Source of the DNA: Nitrospirota bacterium
GTDB lineage: Bacteria; Nitrospirota; Thermodesulfovibrionia; Thermodesulfovibrionales; UBA6898
Assembly: GCA_029858145.1 (NCBI GenBank)
Contig: JAOUFP010000125.1
Location: forward strand, 1-7,620
Direction of reading: 5' to 3'
Length of the DNA: 7,620 nucleotides
Both the position numbers and the translations under genes were made by a program. Positions 1 through 6,885 of the stretch are shown piece after piece. The notes below the pieces were generated by a model. The model made no database searches and was not told where the DNA came from. It saw only the letters and a program-made list of their open reading frames with translations. How positions within the stretch are numbered: the stretch's first letter is position 1; each line of letters starts with the position of its first letter.

Positions 1-1
1 T

Positions 2-283
2 GTTGAAGACAGCGTGCTGGATTACCTGATGACGATCGTAACCGAAACCCGCAGACATGAAAAGATACGGCTTGGCGTCAGCACCAGGGGCGCGCAGTTC
101 TTTCTGAAGGCTGCCCAGGCACATGCCTATTATGAGGGGAGGGGGTATGTCACACCTGATGACATCAAGACCCTGGCACCTCTCGTACTTGGACACAGGC
201 TCATACTAAAGACAAGGAAATTTATCTCGGATGCCGAGATGATTATTAACGAACTGCTGGATACCGTCCCCGTGCCTGTCTGA
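2..283 (+). CDS. MoxR-family AAA+ ATPase, C-terminal part (partial, 5' end outside window)
   Basis: Only the last 93 codons are visible; the reading frame is open at the left edge (V-E-D-S-V-L-D-Y-L...). They match the C-terminal lid domain of MoxR ATPases: a helix leading to 'TETRRHEKIRLGVSTRG' (usual form TR....i.lGaSpRa, sensor-2 region), then 'AQAHAYYEGRGYVTPDDIK' (family pattern A.A...GR.yVtPdDvk) and 'LVLGHRLIL' (VL.HRi.l). The Walker A and B parts lie upstream. MoxR proteins are cytoplasmic chaperone-like ATPases, usually encoded next to DUF58 and VWA-domain genes, as here. The following DUF58 gene begins 56 nt after the stop with no hairpin between, so cotranscription is likely. The family call is firm; the target of this ATPase is unknown. 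Confidence 0.93.
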   Translation, partial: VEDSVLDYLMTIVTETRRHEKIRLGVSTRGAQFFLKAAQAHAYYEGRGYVTPDDIKTLAPLVLGHRLILKTRKFISDAEMIINELLDTVPVPV

Positions 284-339
284 ATGTGCACAAGCGCCTC
301 GCCCCCTGCAGTTTGTTCCTCTCTCCTTCAGGTTGACGG

Positions 340-1344
340 ATGAAAATAACCAGGGAAGGCAAACGTTTCCTGTTCGCGACGATTCTTATCGCAGTGGCCG
401 CGGTGAATACCGGGAACAACCTTATTTATCTTATTTTTTCCCTTATGCTCTCTTTTGTGATCCTTGCGGTGGCATTGCTGCAGATAAACCTCAAAAGGCT
501 TTCTCTTGAGGTTTCAATAGATCATCCTGTCTTTGCCGGCGAAGAAACCTATGCTTTTTTCACGATACACAACAGAAAGAAACTGATACCTTCCTATTCC
601 TTCAGTGTCGCGGCGCCCGGTGCTTCCTCGCCGGTATACTGCGCCTATATCGGTCCGAAGGACTCCCTGAAAAAGGAGATAAAAATAACCTTCAAAAAGA
701 GGGGAGTTTACTCTTACGGAGATTTTTTTATTCAGAGCGGCTTCCCTTTCATACTGTTCGAGAAGAGTGTCAAAGTAAAAGTTTCAGGAGAGGTGCTGGT
801 TTATCCCGCGCTCATGAACGTTGAAGAGGTCATCCCCGATATCGCCGGACGGGAAGCCCGGGGCAGCGGAAGGGCATTTGGTTCCGGCAATGAAATTCAC
901 TCGATCAGGGAGTTCAGGTACGGTGATGACTGGAGGAATATACACTGGAAGGCTTCGGCAAAGGCGTCAAGCCTGATGGTGAAGGAATACGCGCTGACTG
1001 ATATCAGGCAGATTACGGTTATTCTGGACAATCTTCTTCCGGCAGGAGAAGAGGTTTTTGAGAAGACCCTGTCGCTTGCCGGGTCTCTTGCGCGTCATTT
1101 TCTTGATGCCGGATACTATGTCAGGGTGCTCTCCTGCAAGAAGGTCATACCCTTCGGTGCCGGTGATGAGCATTTTTTTAAAGTGCTCGATATCCTCGCG
1201 CTGATGCGGGAGGAGGATGCGCTGGATTGCCCCGTGTCTCATGAAAATGAAGGGTTTTCGATTCTGCTGCTGAAGTCAGCAAGATCTTCATTCAGGGAAT
1301 ATGTCTCTTCCGCTGATATGGTGCTGTATGCCGATTCTTTATAA
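340..1344 (+). CDS. DUF58 domain protein, membrane-anchored
   Basis: A 334-residue protein, full length for the family. Two hydrophobic segments near the N-terminus (about residues 9-25 and 29-49) anchor it. A beta-rich region follows (about 55-160), then the DUF58 signature at about 188-217 with 'IREFRYGDDWRNIHWKASAK' and 'LMVKEY'. The remainder (about 222-330, with 'ITVILDN') fits the VWA-like fold seen downstream of this motif in relatives. The ATG at 340 is preceded by only a weak AGG at 330-332. Its neighbours are the MoxR ATPase upstream and the transglutaminase-like gene downstream, whose start lies inside this gene, so the two are probably translationally coupled. By family knowledge MoxR/DUF58 pairs assemble or activate partner proteins; the exact role here is inferred and unproven. 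No truncation or frameshift is seen. Confidence 0.93.
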   Translation: MKITREGKRFLFATILIAVAAVNTGNNLIYLIFSLMLSFVILAVALLQINLKRLSLEVSIDHPVFAGEETYAFFTIHNRKKLIPSYSFSVAAPGASSPVYCAYIGPKDSLKKEIKITFKKRGVYSYGDFFIQSGFPFILFEKSVKVKVSGEVLVYPALMNVEEVIPDIAGREARGSGRAFGSGNEIHSIREFRYGDDWRNIHWKASAKASSLMVKEYALTDIRQITVILDNLLPAGEEVFEKTLSLAGSLARHFLDAGYYVRVLSCKKVIPFGAGDEHFFKVLDILALMREEDALDCPVSHENEGFSILLLKSARSSFREYVSSADMVLYADSL

Positions 1345-3268
1345 ATTTGTCACCGCGGTGCTTGCACTGACGGGCTGTGTCAGTCTGCTTCTGACTGGAG
1401 AGATCAACCCTCTGATGACCATAAGCGGCCTGTCGGTACTTCCGGGCTATTACCGGTTTTTGAAGGGAAGGCAGCATGCGCCGAAGTGGGCGATAGGCAC
1501 TTTCTCCGTGTTGACGCTGGTCGTGTTTTTTGCCGATTCACTGGTGATATCCGGAGATGTTTTTCTGGCGGTGGCTCATCTTACAATAACGTTTCAGGCG
1601 ATAAAGAGTTTTGACCTCAAGGAACCCTGGGACCACCTCCAGGTCTATTTTATGTCTCTCCTGCAGCTTATTATAGCTTCGGACCTGACCAGATCGCTGA
1701 CATTCGGTTTTGTTTTCGTAATCTTTATGGCCCTTCTGGTAACTGCCATGGTGCTTTCACATTTTCTCAAGGAAGGAGCGCTGGGAAGGATCAGCATCAG
1801 GAAGCCGGTTGTCCTGATTTCGCTCCTGACGCTCTTCATAACTATAGTCATCTTTGTCCTTGTTCCCAGGACAACTCACAAATTCCTCGGAAAAAGTCAT
1901 GCGAAAGGGATAAAGACAACCGGTTTTTCGGAAAAAGTGGATTTCGGTTCCTATGGAATTGTCAAACTCGATCCCACGGTCATTATGAGAGTGGAGATGG
2001 ACAGAGATGTCCCCTCACTTTACTGGAGGGGGTTGGCGCTCGATTATTTTGACGGAAGTTCGTGGAGAAATACGAGGGAGGCAAAATACAGGATAGGAAG
2101 AAGCGAAGACGAATTCCGGGTCGACCGATGCGAACGGGGGAGGACCGTCGAACAGCGGATATACCTGGAACCGATTGATTCCGACATTATCTTCGGTCTT
2201 CCCAAAGTATGCACGCTTAGGGTAGAGGGATACTATCTCCTGTCCGATCACGGAAATGGCATGTATATGCGGGGTAAATCTTCAAGGAGGGTGAAGTACA
2301 GCATTTACAGTATGGCCGGTGAGAGCTATGGAGGGACGAGGGAGAACCGCTATCTGCAGTTGCCGCAGGGAACAGAAAGAATAAAGGCACTTGCGGAGAA
2401 TATAACGGCCGGAACCGCCTCTGATGAACAGAGAGCGGTCATGATAGCGCAATATCTGAAAAATAATTACACGTATTCTCTTGAGATATCCGTGCCCCCT
2501 GTCCGGGTCAGCCCTGTCGAGGACTTTCTCTTCAATACAAAAAAGGGCTACTGTGAACACTATGCCACATCGATGGTGATGATGCTCAGAAGCCTGGGTA
2601 TCCCTTCAAGGATCGTGAACGGATATTACGGCGGCGAAAAAAATGAGTATGGCGGCTATATAATTGTCAGGCAGAGCAACGCCCATTCCTGGGTAGAGGC
2701 ACTGATAGGGGGAAGATGGGAAAGGTTTGATCCGACGCCTGAATCGTTGGTTCAACAACCTTCGGGTCTTGCTCTTTTTATTGATTCGCTGCAGCTCAAC
2801 TGGGCGAGATATGTGGTCGGATTCAGTTCCGATGACCAGAGAGAGATCGTGAGAGGGCTGGCGATGCCCTTCAGGCTGAAACGTCTTCCCCCTTATGGGT
2901 TGCCTGATTTGAAGATGCTCGTATACGGCGCGGCGTCAATCGCGCTGCTCTGCCTTGTGATTTATCTGTCTTTTCTTATGGTGACCGTCAGGAAGTATGG
3001 TTTTGTGACAGACAAGTATCTCGCGTTCAGAAGGGTGATGAGGAAGAAGGGCATCAGTATGAAGCAGTCAATGACAGCAGGAGAGGTGAAAAAGTTGACC
3101 TTGCCCCTGGGCATATCAGGTGATATCGAAGAGTTTTTGAAGATCTATGAGGAGCACCGGTTTGGGCAGAGAGAACTGAGTCCGAAAGACAGGGAGAGAT
3201 ATACAAGACTGTTGAAGGAGATAAAGAAGAGACTGCAACAGCATTTTTGTACGAGGATGTCTGAATGA
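1328..3268 (+). CDS. TgpA-type membrane transglutaminase-like protein (DUF3488 / transglutaminase core / DUF4129-like tail)
   Basis: A 646-residue envelope enzyme candidate. The first ~180 residues hold several hydrophobic spans (DUF3488-like), ending with 'FVLVPRT'. The exported part has the typical 'SLYWRGLALDYFDGSSW' motif and then the transglutaminase core: 'KKGYCEHYATSMVMMLRSLG' with Cys409, 'NAHSWVEA' with His453 and 'RFDPTPES' with Asp468, so the papain-like triad is intact. One more span (about 527-551) precedes a cytoplasmic DUF4129-like tail with 'FLKIYEEHRFGQRELS'. The chosen ATG at 1328 overlaps the DUF58 gene by 17 nt and places the first span immediately. An in-frame ATG at 1301 would add nine residues; it follows an AGGGA only 2 nt upstream, so the start is uncertain. 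Relatives are thought to act on peptidoglycan or envelope proteins as transglutaminase or protease; the substrate is unknown here. Confidence 0.92.
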   Translation: MPILYKFVTAVLALTGCVSLLLTGEINPLMTISGLSVLPGYYRFLKGRQHAPKWAIGTFSVLTLVVFFADSLVISGDVFLAVAHLTITFQAIKSFDLKEPWDHLQVYFMSLLQLIIASDLTRSLTFGFVFVIFMALLVTAMVLSHFLKEGALGRISIRKPVVLISLLTLFITIVIFVLVPRTTHKFLGKSHAKGIKTTGFSEKVDFGSYGIVKLDPTVIMRVEMDRDVPSLYWRGLALDYFDGSSWRNTREAKYRIGRSEDEFRVDRCERGRTVEQRIYLEPIDSDIIFGLPKVCTLRVEGYYLLSDHGNGMYMRGKSSRRVKYSIYSMAGESYGGTRENRYLQLPQGTERIKALAENITAGTASDEQRAVMIAQYLKNNYTYSLEISVPPVRVSPVEDFLFNTKKGYCEHYATSMVMMLRSLGIPSRIVNGYYGGEKNEYGGYIIVRQSNAHSWVEALIGGRWERFDPTPESLVQQPSGLALFIDSLQLNWARYVVGFSSDDQREIVRGLAMPFRLKRLPPYGLPDLKMLVYGAASIALLCLVIYLSFLMVTVRKYGFVTDKYLAFRRVMRKKGISMKQSMTAGEVKKLTLPLGISGDIEEFLKIYEEHRFGQRELSPKDRERYTRLLKEIKKRLQQHFCTRMSE

Positions 3269-3280
3269 CCCTGTCAGTCC

Positions 3281-3298
3281 ACATTATGCGTATAATGT
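3281..3298 (+). terminator. AT-rich hairpin after the transglutaminase gene, weak terminator candidate
   Basis: ACATTAT-GCGT-ATAATGT forms a perfect 7-bp stem with a 4-nt loop, 12 nt after the stop of the transglutaminase gene. It lacks GC pairs and a proper following U-tract (TGTATTTC follows), so it would be a poor intrinsic terminator. It may instead be a chance palindrome or a protein-binding site. Confidence 0.25.
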
Positions 3299-3311
3299 TG
3301 TATTTCAATGT

Positions 3312-3428
3312 CAGGAGAAGGCATCGGCGCTCATCCCCGCTTTGCTCCGGGGCATTTTCCTCCTGATATTCATAAAAAAAGTCTGCCGGAGTATCGGAAA
3401 ATGAAACGGCTCTCAATGCCTTCTCCTG
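3312..3428. repeat. 117-bp segment bounded by perfect 13-bp inverted repeats
   Basis: CAGGAGAAGGCAT at 3312-3324 and its exact reverse complement ATGCCTTCTCCTG at 3416-3428 enclose 91 nt. Inside is a smaller hairpin, CCCCG (3335-3339) with CGGGG (3348-3352), and a competing pairing TCAGGAG (3311-3317) with CTCCTGA (3360-3366). Both outer arms are preceded on the plus strand by TCAATG. A 13-bp exact match within a few hundred bases is unlikely by chance. It could be a folded RNA element, a REP- or MITE-like repeat, or part of a bidirectional termination structure. No target-site duplication is clear, and nothing in the window carries a second copy. Confidence 0.45.
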
Positions 3429-3644
3429 CCTCGTTGTTTGATTGCCGCCAGAAAAATTTGTGAATAATGAAGTTTAGCCGACGAAAATCGTTTAACGGGC
3501 CGCCCGGCCGGTCGCAGACCTGAAATTTCGGATGGTGAATTACTTCCGGCGAAGGGCAATAGCTGAAGAGGATCCTAACCACGAATGAGTGTATATTTAT
3601 CGCCTTTTTACTTTCACTCCCCTGCGCATTAATGCTTCGATTTC

Positions 3645-4652
3645 TCAGTATCCCTGCATCGTGAAGTCCCCGAAAACAACCGGCCACGATGAGATAATCA
3701 CGAAGAACAGGATGAGCAGGATACTCAAGACGAGCCATCTCTTTTCCGCGCGCATTATCGTATCTCTGAGGGAAACGATTCTCTTCAGCGGCTGAAAAAA
3801 ACCGGGCAGCATGCCGAAAAATACTCCGCAGAAGAGGCTAATGTATACCGGATAACCGATGAAGCGGTAATGTCCCTGAAAGATATCAAAAGGGCAATGG
3901 TGAGTCGGCATTTCATAAATATAGAGAGAAATGAATGAAATTATCGAGGCGATTGAAACAAAGAAAAAGGCTATCGAGAGGGTGGATACCGTATAACGGA
4001 GAAAGGCGGCCGAACTTTTCAGGCAGGAGAGCGCGGCAGCGATAAATATGACGGAAGTGAAATAGAATAGTGCCATCATCGGTTTTATGCTGAGGGAGGA
4101 AAGGTCGCCTGCTATCCCGGAAGACGTGTCGCTGAAAAGGGAACCGCAGCAGGAGGTGATCACCTCGGGGTTTAATCCTAGGAAATAGCTCATCTGGAAA
4201 AAGAGGTCTAATCCTATCAGGACGCTGATGAAAACGAGCGCGGTATATTTCGGCCTGATGAGAGGAAAGTCTTCCGCTTTTTGGTCGAGGTTGTTGAGCA
4301 TTATCCAGAGGGACGCAGTGAAGAAAACGGCTATTTTTAAATAGAGTGCATACCAGCCGACAGGATTCGCGTTCAGTGAACCCGTCGCGCACATCGCTCC
4401 CACAAACATTGCATGGATGTCGTCAACAGTGTATATGAAAAGGAGGGAGGAAATAATCTCGAATCCAAGCGCGTATTTTATGATGGAAGAGATCAGGTAG
4501 GTTTTTCTTTCGAGGATGAGCTGTTTTTCGGAACTGCTGTCGAAATCCCATCCCGCGATTATCCTGAGCCCCTGCCAGGAAGCGGCAAGCATCATGACAA
4601 AGACTATGCAGGAGCCGACAACCAGCGCAAGAATGCCGGGGTGGAGCATCAT
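3645..4652 (-). CDS. Polytopic membrane protein with Cys/His motifs, last gene of ABC-transporter operon
   Basis: I do not recognise a named family with certainty. The 335-residue protein has about eight hydrophobic spans (roughly 5-24, 55-76, 98-119, 137-158, 190-211, 221-245, 263-285, 306-327) and no soluble domain. Striking short motifs sit near span ends: 'MCATGSLNANPVGW' (87-100, Cys88), 'ITSCCGSLF' (Cys168-Cys169) and 'THHCPFDIF' (His251, His252, Cys253), the last followed by 'GYPVY'. Such Cys/His clusters suggest metal, haem or thiol chemistry at the membrane surface; that is inference. The ATG overlaps the ATPase stop by 4 nt (ATGA), a sign of translational coupling, so it most likely works with the ABC transporter as an extra membrane subunit. 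A second ATG follows directly, making the start uncertain by one codon. No frameshift or truncation is visible. Confidence 0.85.
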   Translation of the reverse strand: MMLHPGILALVVGSCIVFVMMLAASWQGLRIIAGWDFDSSSEKQLILERKTYLISSIIKYALGFEIISSLLFIYTVDDIHAMFVGAMCATGSLNANPVGWYALYLKIAVFFTASLWIMLNNLDQKAEDFPLIRPKYTALVFISVLIGLDLFFQMSYFLGLNPEVITSCCGSLFSDTSSGIAGDLSSLSIKPMMALFYFTSVIFIAAALSCLKSSAAFLRYTVSTLSIAFFFVSIASIISFISLYIYEMPTHHCPFDIFQGHYRFIGYPVYISLFCGVFFGMLPGFFQPLKRIVSLRDTIMRAEKRWLVLSILLILFFVIISSWPVVFGDFTMQGY

Positions 4653-5341
4653 GTAAGTTTAATTTCCCGTATGTGCCCGTCTTTCATCTCCACAATCCGC
4701 TTTACGAAGTGGTGATCGTAAACAAAGGGGTCATGCGTCGCAATAACGATGGTCTTGCCTGAACTGTTCAGGGTTTCCAGTATGCGGAGCAGGTCCGAGG
4801 AGAGTTTGCTGTCAAGATGGGCCGTGGGCTCATCCGCGATGATGATGTCGGGTTCGTTGATCAGCGCCCGCGCGATAGCGACCCGCTGCTGCTCACCGCC
4901 CGAGAGTCTGTTCACCTTCATGTGCATCTTGTTGTTAATGTTGAGGTCCGAGAGTATTTTTTCCGCCCGGCTCTGCATATCAGGAAAAGAGGTTTCGACT
5001 GGATAAAGCGGCAGCAGGACATTCTCCAAAACGCTCACGTTGCGAATGAGGTTGAACTGCTGAAATATGAAACCGAAGGTTTTGCGGCGGATCAGGGTGA
5101 GAAAACGTTCGGGAAGCTTCGCGACATCCTTTCCGTCTACCATGATACGCCCCGAAGTCGGACGTCCCATGCACCCGAGCAGGCTGAGAAGGGTGGTCTT
5201 CCCCGAGCCGCTCGGCCCTTTCAGTACGACGACTTCGCCTTTCCCGATACTCAATGAAGCGTCGTCAAGCGCCTTTATCTCGTCGGGCTTACGGGGGTTG
5301 TATATCTTCGTGACGTTTTCGGTCCGGATCAGGCTGTCCAT
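4649..5341 (-). CDS. ABC transporter ATP-binding protein, LolD/MacB type
   Basis: A complete 230-residue nucleotide-binding subunit. All motifs are present: Walker A 'GPSGSGKT' (42-49), Q-loop 'FIFQQFNL' (Gln94), signature 'LSGGEQQR' (146-153), Walker B 'IIIADE' with Glu171, D-loop 'HLDS' (175-178) and switch His203 in 'ATHD'. The length and the 'FGFIFQQFNLI' and 'RVAIARAL' phrases fit the LolD/MacB/FtsE branch that pairs with FtsX-like permeases. It should act in the cytoplasm as a dimer hydrolysing ATP to drive the permease encoded just upstream, from which it is 7 nt apart. An AGGA about 12 nt before the ATG is a distant ribosome site. Its stop overlaps the start of the following membrane-protein gene. 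The subtype is firm; the transported substrate is not readable. Confidence 0.96.
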   Translation of the reverse strand: MDSLIRTENVTKIYNPRKPDEIKALDDASLSIGKGEVVVLKGPSGSGKTTLLSLLGCMGRPTSGRIMVDGKDVAKLPERFLTLIRRKTFGFIFQQFNLIRNVSVLENVLLPLYPVETSFPDMQSRAEKILSDLNINNKMHMKVNRLSGGEQQRVAIARALINEPDIIIADEPTAHLDSKLSSDLLRILETLNSSGKTIVIATHDPFVYDHHFVKRIVEMKDGHIREIKLT

Positions 5342-5348
5342 GGCAGGG

Positions 5349-6503
5349 TCAGTTCCTCATCACGTTTTCAGGGTCTGTTATGGCCGTCTTCCATGAGGGA
5401 ATGATCGTGCTCGCCACATACGGGGTTACCGTCAGAAACGCCAGAACGAAGATCTGGTAAATATCTATATACGGGGTAAGACGGAAATCAGGAAAGAGAA
5501 CCGACCAGCCCTTTATCACCGGCGTCAGTATCGGCGCATTCAGAAAGAAGACGTGGATGAATGCCGCAATAAGGCCGACAAGCAAAGAGGTAAGTGATAT
5601 TACGATGCCCTCCCAGAATTTCAGTTCGAGAATATCAGCCGTGTCCCAGCCGATCGCCTTGAGTATGCCTATCTCATGCTTTTCCTCCGCGCTGATGCCG
5701 GTCGCCTTGTCCCATGCGAGGATGCAGAATGCTATCAGCGCGGAAGAGAAGATGGTCAGCATCATGCCGCTCCTCCAGTTAAAGACCGCGTCGTAGGTCC
5801 TGATGATCTCGCTCTTTGTTATCGGTCGGGTATCAGGATACAGCTTTTTTATCTTTCCGGCAATCGTCGCAATCTCATTCGGATTGTTTACACTGACGGT
5901 GATGTCGGTGGACCGGCCAGCGGGAAGTTCGAAAAAGTGCAGAAAGTCCTTTTCGCCCATCACAATGAGGTCGTTGGTGAGAATGTTGGATTCAGAGCGG
6001 AATACCCCTGCAATATGGAATACCACCGGCGTGTCTTTGCTGTTGAACAGGGTGATTGTATCGCCGGTTCCCGCTATCCGCGCGTGTCCCACTCCCGCTC
6101 CTACCGCGCATTCTCCTGAAACTGACGGCATTTTGCCTTCGAGCAGTGACAGGCCGGGAATAGTATCATCAATCCCGATCAGCGTGTAGTTCGAATGCGT
6201 CAGTGAATCGTAGTAGTATCCCCAGTATCTCGGTTCTGCAGAGCCCACCCCCGGGATAGTGCTTATTTTTTCAGTATATTCAGACGGAATGAGATCGTGC
6301 CGCCCCGCGGATATTTTCTGGACAATCAGTTCCGGAGCATCGTGCAGAAGGTAAGTTGCCTCGGTCTTGAGAGAATGGGTGAGAAACAGGATGGAGGCGA
6401 GGATTCCTATCGTCAGGGCATAGACCGCTACGATCGAGAGGTTTCTGTATTTTCTCCGGAAAAGGGAAGATAACGCATATTCGAGTATTTTCAGATGTCT
6501 CAC
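5349..6503 (-). CDS. FtsX/MacB-type ABC transporter permease
   Basis: A 384-residue permease with the four-span MacB/FtsX layout: span 1 at about 21-43, a large periplasmic domain (about 45-245, MacB_PCD-like, with 'IPGVGSAEPRYWG'), then spans at about 248-265, 299-320 and 350-370. The cytoplasmic stretch 'EEKHEIGILKAIGWDTADI' (273-291) is the usual coupling region of these permeases (family form R..EIgiLkAiGa), and the end 'ITDPENVMRN' resembles their usual C-terminus. No ATPase domain is fused; the ATPase is the next gene. The start is GTG, in a GTGA overlap with the stop of the small upstream gene, which implies translational coupling. Members of this type do not usually move solutes across the membrane but use ATP for mechanical work on periplasmic or lipoprotein substrates; that role is assumed from the family. 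Confidence 0.94.
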   Translation of the reverse strand: MRHLKILEYALSSLFRRKYRNLSIVAVYALTIGILASILFLTHSLKTEATYLLHDAPELIVQKISAGRHDLIPSEYTEKISTIPGVGSAEPRYWGYYYDSLTHSNYTLIGIDDTIPGLSLLEGKMPSVSGECAVGAGVGHARIAGTGDTITLFNSKDTPVVFHIAGVFRSESNILTNDLIVMGEKDFLHFFELPAGRSTDITVSVNNPNEIATIAGKIKKLYPDTRPITKSEIIRTYDAVFNWRSGMMLTIFSSALIAFCILAWDKATGISAEEKHEIGILKAIGWDTADILELKFWEGIVISLTSLLVGLIAAFIHVFFLNAPILTPVIKGWSVLFPDFRLTPYIDIYQIFVLAFLTVTPYVASTIIPSWKTAITDPENVMRN

Positions 6504-6832
6504 AGCGCCTGCCCCTGAAACCTTCCCGCCTGTTTCTTTGTCGATGAGATAATGTTTTCAGGCGCGATGATCGAGCCGGCAGGGAAATGTTCAGGCGAAG
6601 AGGGGAAGTCCTGAAAGGGGGTGAAGATGTCTGCCTGAGAAGGATGTCTTGTGTAGCGTGCCTCTGTCCACAGGGAGAGGTCGGTAAGTTTTAAATATCT
6701 CACCAGTTCTTTTTTGGAAGGCATCTCGTTTTTGCTGCGAGCAGTGACGGTCGCATGCCCGTACAAAAAAAGTATTGACAGAACAATGATTTCGAGCAAG
6801 GAGAAACTTAAAAATATTTTATGTTTAACCAT
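6500..6832 (-). CDS. Small single-span membrane protein of unknown function, first gene of ABC operon
   Basis: A 110-residue protein: an N-terminal hydrophobic span (about 5-25) that may be an uncleaved signal anchor, a short basic/polar linker, then a distinctive stretch at about 50-91 reading 'LSLWTEARYTRHPSQAD' and later 'FPSSPEHFPAGSIIAP'. The tail (about 92-110) is polar. The dense aromatic, His, Arg and Pro content looks like a conserved functional segment and not random sequence, and I have the impression of related small proteins beside similar transporters, but I cannot name the family. It probably exposes this segment to the periplasm. The stop overlaps the GTG of the permease (GTGA). 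I prefer the ATG at 6832 to an in-frame TTG at 6869-6871 because the TTG lies within the palindrome and only about 8 nt from the predicted transcription start. Neither start has a good ribosome site. Confidence 0.78.
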   Translation of the reverse strand: MVKHKIFLSFSLLEIIVLSILFLYGHATVTARSKNEMPSKKELVRYLKLTDLSLWTEARYTRHPSQADIFTPFQDFPSSPEHFPAGSIIAPENIISSTKKQAGRFQGQAL

Positions 6833-6854
6833 AAGCGCCGTAACCGACAGTGAA

Positions 6855-6872
6855 TTTGAGCAAATGCTCAAA
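6855..6872 (-). promoter_or_regulatory. Operator-like 18-bp palindrome
   Basis: TTTGAGCA-AA-TGCTCAAA is an inverted repeat with 8-bp perfect arms, centred about 16 nt downstream of the predicted transcription start of the minus-strand ABC operon. A repressor bound there would block transcription. It is not a terminator: read toward the operon it is preceded, not followed, by a T-run. The size and symmetry fit a dimeric helix-turn-helix regulator, but the regulator is not encoded in the window and I do not assign a family. Confidence 0.55.
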
Positions 6873-6885
6873 AAAAACTTCGATT

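Larger units (their letters stand above)
3269..3644. other. Convergent intergenic region without a convincing gene
   Basis: This 376-nt stretch separates the plus-strand transglutaminase gene from the convergent minus-strand membrane-protein gene. I see a 7-bp AT-rich hairpin near the left end, a 117-bp segment bounded by perfect 13-bp inverted repeats, and a 10-bp palindrome GCATTAATGC at 3626-3635 of the kind expected by chance. The part from 3429 to 3644 shows no RNA gene, no GC-rich hairpin followed by a T-run on either strand, and no ORF with family-like content. Its minus-strand frames run into the neighbouring genes and read like antisense noise. Confidence 0.6.

Noticed and set aside
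3498..3516. GC-rich GGGCCGCCCGGCCGG stretch as a terminator stem
   Set aside because: Only 4-bp stems form and there is no T-run on either side.
3054..3738. Two overlapping minus-strand frames (120 and 122 codons) across the convergent gap
   Set aside because: One runs antisense into the transglutaminase gene, the other overlaps the end of the membrane-protein gene in a different frame; neither looks like a protein family. The ribosome-site-like sequence of the first is kept as a low-interest finding.
3913..4392. 159-codon minus-strand frame within the polytopic membrane-protein gene
   Set aside because: It is an alternative frame of the same strand, Arg/His/Pro rich as expected for a shifted reading of a hydrophobic gene.
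4817..5257. 146-codon plus-strand open frame opposite the ABC ATPase
   Set aside because: It lies wholly antisense to a gene with every ABC motif and its translation shows no domain-like pattern; it is a shadow of codon bias.
5676..6189. Two long plus-strand frames opposite the permease
   Set aside because: Both are antisense to a well-supported permease and have no recognisable content.
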